From Granulicella tundricola MP5ACTX9 (lineage in GTDB: Bacteria; Acidobacteriota; Terriglobia; Terriglobales; Acidobacteriaceae), in contig NC_015064.1 in NCBI RefSeq assembly GCF_000178975.2, positions 4,030,001 to 4,094,000 on the forward strand: a DNA stretch of 64,000 bases. The letters are read 5' to 3'. A program made the position numbers and the translations under genes. The notes below the pieces were generated by a model. The model had not been told where the DNA came from. It saw only the letters and a program-made list of their open reading frames with translations, and searched no databases. The first letter of the stretch is position 1, and every line of letters begins with the position of its first letter. Of this stretch, positions 57,796-64,000 are shown one piece after another.

Positions 57796-58515
57796 CTACG
57801 CCGAGAGCGGCTTCGTAGCGCAGAATCTCCAGCCCAGCGGCCCCCAGAGCACGATAGGCCCCTTCAACACCGTCTCGCTCGCCCCCATCTCACGCAGCTG
57901 CCCCAGGTACGTCCTTGCATGGCGTATATCGAAGATCAGGATCTGCCCGCCTGGCCGAAGCACCCGCCACATCTCCGCGATAGCCTTGCGCCGTCCCTCC
58001 CCATCCGGGATATTGTGGATCGCCGTCATGGACGCAACCACGTCGAAGCTCGCGTCGGCATACGGCAGCTTTCGAGCATCGCCCGTATCGATCACAAGCC
58101 GCTCCGCCACACCCGCAACGGTCGCGTTGACGCGAATCGCCTCCGGGCTATTGCTGCTCAGGTCGGCCTCCTGCCAGATGTCCACGCCATGCACCCTCCC
58201 CCGCGGCACCCGCCTAGCCGCCTCCACCGCCACCAGCCCACGTCCGCACCCGACATCAAGAACCACCTCATCCCCCAGCCACCGTCGCTGGTCGAGCAAC
58301 GCCCGCATCACCCGCTTCTTCAGCCACAGGCTCGAAGCCAGCATCCAGCCGCACGCCGCAAGTAAACTCACCCCGGACAGCCAGAAGTTATGGATCACAG
58401 CGGCGCCGGGAACACTCTTCGGAAGCACCCCGCAGATAAGAAAGAGCGCACCCACAATTCCCAGCGTGCGCACAACTCCCGGCGCATCGATCCCGTAATA
58501 CTCACGATCTTTCAT
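57796..58515 (-). CDS. Membrane-anchored class I SAM-dependent methyltransferase
   Basis: 239 residues from the ATG at 58515 with GGAGGAGCGCA upstream. Two hydrophobic helices at the N-terminus (VRTLGIVGALFLICGVLP and FWLSGVSLLAACGWMLASSLW) precede a Rossmann methyltransferase with motif I VVLDVGCGRGLVAVEA, GVDIW, TGDARKLPYADASFDVV and LRPGGQILIFD. The substrate is unknown; the membrane location suggests a lipid or quinone. Confidence 0.88.
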   Translation of the reverse strand: MKDREYYGIDAPGVVRTLGIVGALFLICGVLPKSVPGAAVIHNFWLSGVSLLAACGWMLASSLWLKKRVMRALLDQRRWLGDEVVLDVGCGRGLVAVEAARRVPRGRVHGVDIWQEADLSSNSPEAIRVNATVAGVAERLVIDTGDARKLPYADASFDVVASMTAIHNIPDGEGRRKAIAEMWRVLRPGGQILIFDIRHARTYLGQLREMGASETVLKGPIVLWGPLGWRFCATKPLSA

Positions 58516-58665
58516 TGCGCTCCTCCGCCTGTTGCCATCCAGAGTAGCCCTTCGGGAAGCCGATTGGTGATTCAGAAGCCGCCAGCACTCGGCCTCTCCA
58601 TTTGTTTTGTTCTTATTGCGTAAGCGGCGGACATTCACCTGCACGATTGATCACAAAAAAATCCC

Positions 58666-59229
58666 TCACGCCGGTAGCAACCCCGCCGCGCGATAGCTCT
58701 CAATCAAAGCATCGTAAAGCGCAACATCAGACCGGCTCCGCGCCATAAGCTGCGCCCCACCCACAGCCGCAAAGATCGCCCGTGCCCGAGCCTCGCTCTT
58801 CTTCGGACCCACCACCTTCGCAGCGGCGAGAACCTTACTCAACCACGCCACGTTCACATCCGCAAAGCTCTGGACCTCCGTCTTCACCTCCTTAGGCAGA
58901 TCGTCATACTCGGCCGCCATAAAGCCGCTCAGACACATGCGGTTCTCATTCTCCAGCGCCCACCGAAACGTCTCCGGATACCGATGCAGCGCAACGCTCG
59001 CATCCCCGGCCTCGGCCAGCAGTCCATCGAGCACCGCCGCAAAGTCCTGCCAATACCGCTTCGCCACAGCCGTAGCCAGTTCAGCCTTGCTGGGGAAGTG
59101 GTGATAGATGCTCGCGGCCCGGATGCCCACGTCCTCCGCCAGATCGCGGAAGTTCAACCCGTTATACCCATGCGCCTGCGCGGACAGCCTCGCCGCCGTC
59201 AGAATCTTCTCTCGAGAATCGGAACTCAC
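58666..59229 (-). CDS. TetR-family regulator of the tautomerase cluster
   Basis: 187 residues. HTH: EKILTAARLSAQAHGYNGLNFRDLAEDVGIRAASIYHHFPSKAEL, a clear TetR_N domain. The C-terminal domain belongs to the group with a conserved HRYPETFRWALENENRMCLSG and ALYDALIESYR. It is divergent from the tautomerase and monooxygenase genes, which is the usual regulator-target layout for electrophile or quinone sensing; operator-like repeats lie between. Confidence 0.88.
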   Translation of the reverse strand: MSSDSREKILTAARLSAQAHGYNGLNFRDLAEDVGIRAASIYHHFPSKAELATAVAKRYWQDFAAVLDGLLAEAGDASVALHRYPETFRWALENENRMCLSGFMAAEYDDLPKEVKTEVQSFADVNVAWLSKVLAAAKVVGPKKSEARARAIFAAVGGAQLMARSRSDVALYDALIESYRAAGLLPA

Positions 59230-59300
59230 CGGATCGCCTCCCGCCCTCCGTAATGAATACAGAGAAGCTGTTCAAAATTTTATTCCGAATTGTTGAATCA

Positions 59301-59350
59301 ACCAAGTGGCAGGTAGAGTCTACTCACTAACCGACCAAGTGGCCGGTAGG
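59301..59350. promoter_or_regulatory. Direct repeat/half-palindromes, likely TetR operator
   Basis: ACCAAGTGGCAGGTAG (59301-59316) and ACCAAGTGGCCGGTAG (59334-59349) are 15/16 identical and start 33 bp apart, about three helical turns. The second lies in ACCGACCAAGTGGCCGGT, a near-palindrome typical of TetR sites. Placed in the divergent region between the TetR gene and the tautomerase gene. Confidence 0.65.
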
Positions 59351-59461
59351 GAAAACGGGAAAGCAAGCCTTCCCGACCCCCTCATGACTGAGCCCCTCCT
59401 GTAAGGCGCAGCCGTCCGCTTCCGAGCTTTCCAACCAACGCTGCACCACAAGGAGCCCGTC

Positions 59462-59836
59462 ATGCCATTCGCACGGATCGACCTCGCCAAAGGAAAAACC
59501 CCCGAGTACCGCGCCACCGTAGCCGACGTCGTCTATGACGGAATCGTCAACGTCCTCAAGGCCCCGGAAGGCGACCGCTTCATGATCATCGGCGAGCACG
59601 CACCGGACAACTTCGTCTTCGATCCCAACTTCCTCAACATCAAGCGCACCCCCGACCTCATCATCCTTCAGGTCACCAGCACCGTCGGCAACACCAAAGA
59701 GCAGAAGCTCGCCTTCTTCCGCCACATGGCAGATGAACTCAACCGCCGCCTCAACGTGCGCCGCGAGGATGTCTTCATCAGCCTCGTCTTCGTCGATCGC
59801 GACGACTGGTCCTTCGGCAACGGCGAACCCTGGTAA
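59462..59836 (+). CDS. Tautomerase-family protein
   Basis: 124 residues. Pro2 is the catalytic N-terminal proline after Met removal (MPFARIDL), followed by the beta-alpha-beta pattern of 4-OT/MSAD-type proteins. Conserved GKTPEYRATVADVVYDGIV and EDVFISLVFVDRDDWSFGNG. Probably acts on an enol or halo-acid type substrate; the regulator and monooxygenase neighbours suggest a detoxification role. Confidence 0.87.
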   Translation: MPFARIDLAKGKTPEYRATVADVVYDGIVNVLKAPEGDRFMIIGEHAPDNFVFDPNFLNIKRTPDLIILQVTSTVGNTKEQKLAFFRHMADELNRRLNVRREDVFISLVFVDRDDWSFGNGEPW

Positions 59837-59917
59837 TTCGCCGCTCCTGATCCCATCGCGGCCTGTGGAAGGCTTCTCCCATTCACGCAACACAAACCAA
59901 CGCACGGAGACAAGAAA

Positions 59918-60343
59918 ATGAGCAACACCATCCAATCAGCCGGTCCCAATCCCACCAACAACTCGGAGATCGAAGTCTACCCAGGCTGGGTCGCCAGCGG
60001 TCAGGACAACACGCCCGGCCGCAAGGCTTACTACATCAACCTTGAAGCCAAGCCCGGCAAAGGCGACCAGGTGCAGCAGTTCCTCAAGGACATCCTGGCC
60101 GGCGTAGAGCAAGAACCCGGCACCGGCCCCTGGTTTGGCTGCCGCTTCTCGGACACCACCTTCGGCATCTTTGAAGCCTTCCCGGACGTCGCGGCACGGA
60201 ACGCGCACAACGTCGGCCCCGGCGGCCAGAACTTCCTCCGTGCAGCGGAACTGGAAGAGATGCTTGCCCATCCCGCCCATGTCTACCGGCTCGATGTCAT
60301 GTTCGGAAAGTTCAGCGTCCTCTTTGGAAAACCGATCGCCTGA
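59918..60343 (+). CDS. Antibiotic biosynthesis monooxygenase (ABM) domain protein
   Basis: 141 residues. Core KAYYINLEAKPGKGDQVQQFLKDIL and PWFGCRFSDTTFGIFEAFPDVAARNAHN with EEMLAHPAHVYRLDVM fits the ABM/YgiN quinol monooxygenase fold, a ferredoxin-like dimer that acts without cofactor. The N-terminal 25 residues are a linker. Downstream of the tautomerase with an 81-bp gap and probably in the same TetR regulon. Confidence 0.82.
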   Translation: MSNTIQSAGPNPTNNSEIEVYPGWVASGQDNTPGRKAYYINLEAKPGKGDQVQQFLKDILAGVEQEPGTGPWFGCRFSDTTFGIFEAFPDVAARNAHNVGPGGQNFLRAAELEEMLAHPAHVYRLDVMFGKFSVLFGKPIA

Positions 60344-60427
60344 TCGCTGCCGTGACCGTAATCAGCTCGAGTTCGGTCGATCGCCCCTCTCAACAGAGCC
60401 GATCGACTGAACCCTAGCCTCACCTTG

Positions 60428-60460
60428 GCGCCCTTAGCGTTCTTCCTAGCGCCCTTTGCG
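60428..60460. repeat. Short direct repeat of GCGCCCTTWGCG
   Basis: GCGCCCTTAGCG and GCGCCCTTTGCG lie 21 bases apart in the gap before the GH130-like gene. Phrase-like sequence with no coding role visible. Confidence 0.5.
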
Positions 60461-60499
60461 GTCTGCCTTGCCTTCCCTAATCCCTGTAAACTTCCGCAC

Positions 60500-61588
60500 A
60501 TGAAACAAAGCCTCTTACTGGCCGTCCTCCTCTCCGCCCTCCCCGTTGCGGCCCAATCCTGGCAGATCGGCCCATTCACCCGTCCCATCGGCAATCCCGT
60601 CCTCTCCCCCATCCCCGCCAGCACCTTCACCGACCCCATCCTCAAAACCCCCACCCACTGGGAGGCCCTCCACACCTTCAACCCCGCCGCCATCGTCCGC
60701 GCGGGCAAGGTCTACGTCCTCTACCGCGCGGAAGACGACTCCGGCTCCATGTCCATAGGCGGCCACACCTCCCGCCTCGGCCTCGCCGTTTCGGATGATG
60801 GCCTCCACTTCACCCGCCGTCCAGACCCCGTCTTCTACCCCGCGCCAGACAGCCAGCAATCCCGCGAATCCCCCGGAGGCGTAGAAGACCCCCGCCTCGT
60901 CGAGGCCGAAGACGGCACCTACGTCCTCACCTACACTCAGTGGAACCGCATCACCTACTCGGTCGGCATCGCCACCTCGCCGGACCTCGTCCACTGGACC
61001 AAGCACGGCCCTGCTTTCCTTGAAGCCGCCGGAGGCAAGTACGCCCACCTCCAGTACAAGTCCGCCGGAATCCTCACCAAGGTAGGAGATGGCCGTCCCA
61101 TAGCAACCCGCATCAACGGCAAGTACTGGATGTATTGGGGCGAAGGCACCATCCACCTCGCCACCTCCACAGACCTCATCCACTGGACCCCGGTCGAGGA
61201 CGCCTCCGGCAAGCCCATCGCAATCCTGCACCCCCACCCCGGCCACTTCGACAGCAGCTTTCCTGAGGTTGGCCCACCGCCTGTACTCACCCAGGCAGGA
61301 ATCATCGTCCTCTACAACGGCAAAAACGCCCCCACCGGCGGCGACCCAACCATGGGTCCCAACGCCTACGCCGCTGGAGAAGCCCTCTTCGACCCCCAAG
61401 CCCCCGGCCACCTCCTCAAGCAGACCGAGCACCCCGTCCTCCAGCCCACCGAACCCTGGGAGAAGACCGGCCAGTACGCCGCCGGCACCACCTTCGCGGA
61501 AGGACTCGTCCTCTTCAAGGGCCACTGGCTCCTCTACTACGGCTGCGCCGATTCCTTCGTAGCGGTAGCCACCGCACCCGCGAGGTAA
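60500..61588 (+). CDS. Exported GH130-like glycosidase/phosphorylase
   Basis: 362 residues from the ATG at 60500. Signal peptide to about residue 20. Five-bladed beta-propeller features of family GH130: TFNPAAIVRAGKVYVLYRAEDD, SRLGLAVSDDGLHF, GGVEDPRLVEAEDGTYVLTYT, KYWMYWGEGTIHLATSTDL, IIVLYNGKN and YGCADSFVAVA. GH130 enzymes phosphorolyse or hydrolyse beta-mannosides; the secretion signal favours a hydrolytic or binding role. Substrate not known. Confidence 0.82.
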   Translation: MKQSLLLAVLLSALPVAAQSWQIGPFTRPIGNPVLSPIPASTFTDPILKTPTHWEALHTFNPAAIVRAGKVYVLYRAEDDSGSMSIGGHTSRLGLAVSDDGLHFTRRPDPVFYPAPDSQQSRESPGGVEDPRLVEAEDGTYVLTYTQWNRITYSVGIATSPDLVHWTKHGPAFLEAAGGKYAHLQYKSAGILTKVGDGRPIATRINGKYWMYWGEGTIHLATSTDLIHWTPVEDASGKPIAILHPHPGHFDSSFPEVGPPPVLTQAGIIVLYNGKNAPTGGDPTMGPNAYAAGEALFDPQAPGHLLKQTEHPVLQPTEPWEKTGQYAAGTTFAEGLVLFKGHWLLYYGCADSFVAVATAPAR

Positions 61589-61678
61589 CACCCTCGTCAC
61601 CCCACTTCTCTACAATAGAAAGGACGCCTCATTTACGAGTGCGGCTCATGATCGGCCCAGAGCACGAAGTCCAGACCT

Positions 61679-61731
61679 AAGTCTTATCTTTTGAAGACTT
61701 TGGATCAATTACCCGGGTGGTGGTCCCACCC
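61679..61731 (+). promoter_or_regulatory. serA leader hairpins
   Basis: Two hairpins upstream of serA: AAGTCTT/AAGACTT (61679-61700) and GGGTGG/CCACCC (61715-61731). They could form an attenuator-like leader; no T-run or leader peptide was found, so this is weak. Confidence 0.35.
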
Positions 61732-61767
61732 TCGATTTACAAATCCAGCACCGCAAAGGCAAGCACC

Positions 61768-63429
61768 TTGAAGATCGTAATCGCCGAGAAAGTCTCCCCC
61801 GCAACCCTTGCAATCCTGCAACAGGAATCCGGCTGGAACTGCATCACCGCCGACAAGATCAAGGACCGCGAAGCCCTCAAAGCAGAGCTCGCCGACGCCG
61901 ACGCCCTCATCGTCCGCTCCGCAGTCCAGGCAGACGCCGAGCTGCTCGAGTCCGCCCCCAAGCTCCGCGTTATCGGCCGCGCCGGCGTAGGCGTGGACAA
62001 CATCGACACCGCCGCCGCCACCCATCGCGGAATAGTCGTCATGAACACCCCCGGGGCCAACGCCGTAGCCGTAGCCGAGCTCACCCTCGGCCTCATGATC
62101 TCCATGGGCCGGTCCATCCCCCGCGCCAACAAAACCATGCATGAAGGCGTCTGGGACAAGAAATCCCTCCAGGGCTCCGAGCTTCGCGGCAAGACCCTCG
62201 GCATCGTCGGCCTCGGCCGCATCGGCCTTGAAGTCGCACGCCGCGCCGCCGCCTTCGGCATGGACCTCATCGCCTACGATCCCTTCATCGCGCCCGTCAT
62301 CGCACGCGAGCACAACGTCACCCTCGTCTCCCTCGACGACATCTTCAAGGCCTCCGACTACCTCACCCTCCACGTCGGCCTCACCACGCAAACCGAAGGC
62401 CTCATCAACCAGCACAGCATCGCCATCATGAAGTCCGGCATCCGCATCATCAACTGCGCCCGCGGCGAGCTCATCGTGGACGAGGCCCTCGTAGAGGGCC
62501 TCAAGTCCGGCAAGGTCGCAGGCGCGGCCCTGGACGTCTTCCACCAGGAGCCCCTCAAGAACTCCCCCTACTTCAACCTCCCAAACGTCCTCCTCAGCCC
62601 GCACATCGCCGGCGCGACGGATGAGGCGCAGGAGGCCATCGGCATCCAGCTCGCCATGCAGGTCCGCGACTACCTCAAGCTCGGCGTCGTCCAGAACGCC
62701 GTCAACCTCCCCTCGCTCTCGCATGAGGAATACATTGAGGTCGCGCCGTACATCGAGATGGCCGCCCGCCTCGGCCGCTTCCTCTCCCACGCCATCCCCG
62801 GCCATCTGGAGACCATCTCCATCACCTATACCGGCCGCATCGCCACCGGCAAGACGGACCTCATCCGCAACGCCGCCGTAGCCGGCATCTTCGCCGATAC
62901 CGAAGGCGGCAACTCCGTCAACCGCATCAACGCCGCGGCCATCGCGCAGGAGCGCGGCATCCGCATCCAGGAAGACAAGAAGGAGTTCGTGGCTGGAGGC
63001 TCAGGCTCCGTCCTCAAGCTCGTCCTGCACAGCTCCGGTCCGGGAGCAGATTCTGACGCTGGTTGCGACACCAGCGCCAGCGCGACCGTCCTGCACGGCA
63101 CCAGCCCCCGCCTTCTCACCCTCGACGGCATCGACATCGAGGCCCCCCTCAACGGCACCCTCGTCTCCATCCGCAATCACGACGTCCCCGGCGTCGTAGG
63201 CCGGATCGGCACCATCCTCGGCGAGCACAAGATCAACATCGCCAACTTCGCACTCGGTCGCGCCTCCGACACCCCAGGCCGCAGCAGCCAGCGAGTCCCC
63301 CAGGGCCAGGCCCTCGCCGTCGTGCAGATCGACGTCCCGGACTCCCACGCCGCCGCACCCGCTCTCGCGGCTCTCAAGCAGATCGAAGCCATCGTCTCGG
63401 TCCGCCTGATCGAACTCGCAAAAGGCTAA
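61768..63429 (+). CDS. serA: D-3-phosphoglycerate dehydrogenase
   Basis: 553 residues, start at TTG 61768 (AAAGGC upstream). First enzyme of serine synthesis. NAD-binding motif GKTLGIVGLGRIGLEVARRAA, substrate-site Arg in INCARGELI, Glu in FHQEPL, His in SPHIAGATDE. The long C-terminus has the intervening ASB-type domain and an ACT domain (LVSIRNHDVPGVVGRIGTILGEHKINIANFALGR), so serine feedback is likely. A small insert (TPGRSSQRVPQGQ) lies in the ACT domain. Confidence 0.95.
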   Translation: MKIVIAEKVSPATLAILQQESGWNCITADKIKDREALKAELADADALIVRSAVQADAELLESAPKLRVIGRAGVGVDNIDTAAATHRGIVVMNTPGANAVAVAELTLGLMISMGRSIPRANKTMHEGVWDKKSLQGSELRGKTLGIVGLGRIGLEVARRAAAFGMDLIAYDPFIAPVIAREHNVTLVSLDDIFKASDYLTLHVGLTTQTEGLINQHSIAIMKSGIRIINCARGELIVDEALVEGLKSGKVAGAALDVFHQEPLKNSPYFNLPNVLLSPHIAGATDEAQEAIGIQLAMQVRDYLKLGVVQNAVNLPSLSHEEYIEVAPYIEMAARLGRFLSHAIPGHLETISITYTGRIATGKTDLIRNAAVAGIFADTEGGNSVNRINAAAIAQERGIRIQEDKKEFVAGGSGSVLKLVLHSSGPGADSDAGCDTSASATVLHGTSPRLLTLDGIDIEAPLNGTLVSIRNHDVPGVVGRIGTILGEHKINIANFALGRASDTPGRSSQRVPQGQALAVVQIDVPDSHAAAPALAALKQIEAIVSVRLIELAKG

Positions 63430-63436
63430 GGCAAGT

Positions 63437-63461
63437 GGCGCTGCCGCCAAACGGCAGCGCC
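63437..63461. terminator. Bidirectional hairpin between serA and the next gene
   Basis: GGCGCTGCCG pairs perfectly with CGGCAGCGCC around CCAAA. It lies between two convergent stops and may stabilise both mRNAs. No T-run on either side. Confidence 0.6.
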
Positions 63462-63757
63462 TACTGCCTCACGATCGTAAGATCCGCAATCGAAAGCCCG
63501 ACCGAATCGCCAGTCTCTCCAAGGCCGCCGCAATTCGGATGCCCCACAAACCGCAACGTCCCCTTATCATCCTCAAACGTAATCCCGAACAGCGAAGCTC
63601 CCTCGTACTTGCCCCAGTCCTTCGGCACCAGCGTCTTGCAGCCCGAGTAGTTGTTCGTACTCTGGGCATGCACCACCGGCACCTGTCTCCCCGCAAAAAA
63701 CGCCCCACCCACACTCAGACCCGCCACAAAAATCGCAACTCCGTGCCAACGCTTCAT
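63461..63757 (-). CDS. Small exported protein
   Basis: 98 residues from the ATG at 63757 with GGAGGATCGATCG upstream. Signal peptide to about residue 33 (ending VVHAQ), mature part CKTLVPKDWGKYEGASLFGITFEDDKGTLRFVGHPNCGG with two cysteines that could pair. No family recognised. The frame is open further upstream, but without start features. Confidence 0.68.
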   Translation of the reverse strand: MKRWHGVAIFVAGLSVGGAFFAGRQVPVVHAQSTNNYSGCKTLVPKDWGKYEGASLFGITFEDDKGTLRFVGHPNCGGLGETGDSVGLSIADLTIVRQ

Positions 63758-63872
63758 CGATCGATCCTCCCAGATAGACACTACCTGTAGGAATCGGTCG
63801 ACCGTGCAAATATTCTGCTTGAGTTCCTTCGCCAGCCGTTGGAAGATCATCTCCACACCCGGAGGCCTTCCC

Positions 63873-64000
63873 TTGCGCCCTGCAACACTGATCCACTTCG
63901 CCATAGCCGCGTCTCTCTGCATGTTCGCCGGCCCGACCTCAGCCCAGAACGCCGCACCCGCTGCCGCCGCCAAGCCGGCGTATGAGTCCGACCCCAAGTA
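63873..64000 (+). CDS. Start of an exported protein (truncated by window end)
   Basis: From a TTG at 63873 with GGAGG seven bases upstream, 42 codons are visible. They encode a signal peptide (RPATLIHFAIAASLCMFAGPTSA) and an Ala-rich mature start (AAPAAAAKPAYESDPK). An ATG at 63921 is an alternative start. The rest lies outside the window. Confidence 0.55.
   Translation, partial: MRPATLIHFAIAASLCMFAGPTSAQNAAPAAAAKPAYESDPK

Overview
The window looks like a chromosomal segment of an acidobacterium of the class Terriglobia (Granulicella/Edaphobacter/Terriglobus-like). The base for this is the high G+C content, the very large Oar-type TonB-dependent receptor with a carboxypeptidase-like N-terminal domain (3611-7105), a VWFA-related protein of the type described from acidobacteria (48710-49744), DUF4396 and DUF2147 proteins, and multi-domain cytochrome c/PHM-like proteins (1-1757). 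No phage, insertion sequence or CRISPR array was seen. Most genes are housekeeping genes in short, scattered transcription units.

Layout. 1-9 kb: secreted redox proteins (redoxin plus cytochrome c/PHM/TPR protein), a two-domain cyclophilin, the Oar-like receptor, and divergently a PBP4-type D,D-carboxypeptidase. 9-14.3 kb: cytochrome c lipoprotein, lipA, a ParE-type toxin-antitoxin pair, an aminotransferase, frr and folP. 14.3-22.8 kb: TetR regulator, rmuC, a GH75-like exported protein, acpP-fabF, an APC permease, a Yip1 protein, and infC, which has to start at an ATT codon. 23-28.4 kb: a receiver protein with a histone-like tail facing a DHp-only protein, tRNA-Leu(CAG) with a near-consensus promoter, trpC-trpF, small exported proteins and an aldo/keto reductase. 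28.6-38 kb: a hexanucleotide microsatellite, eutBC without microcompartment genes, serine hydrolase, a protein with a WRC-like zinc finger, a catalase-like protein, a repeat-rich exported protein and an orphan ABC ATPase. 38-48 kb: phosphoesterase, ParD/ParE pair, ABC-F ATPase, LOG protein, hemL, and purM and purN separated by an MntA/HepT toxin-antitoxin cassette. 48-55 kb: VWA protein, rluD-type pseudouridine synthase, a degenerate Lgt homologue, a 6S RNA directly after zapA, a small coiled-coil protein and pheT. 55-64 kb: serine hydrolase, a frameshifted Uma2 gene, DUF4396, methyltransferase, a TetR/tautomerase/monooxygenase cluster, GH130-like protein, serA and two small exported-protein genes at the right edge.

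The most unusual signal is a set of short dispersed sequences. One is a 35-bp element found as two copies 34/35 identical 17 kb apart, one of them in frame inside the lgt-like gene and one at the 3' end of the zinc-finger gene, plus a third copy (32/35) and more degenerate ones. A second is a stem-loop family with a conserved loop (31576 and 51089). Several phrase-like tandem repeats also lie between genes. These elements, and the reading of two plus-strand genes through into convergent neighbours, are not explained by ordinary gene annotation.
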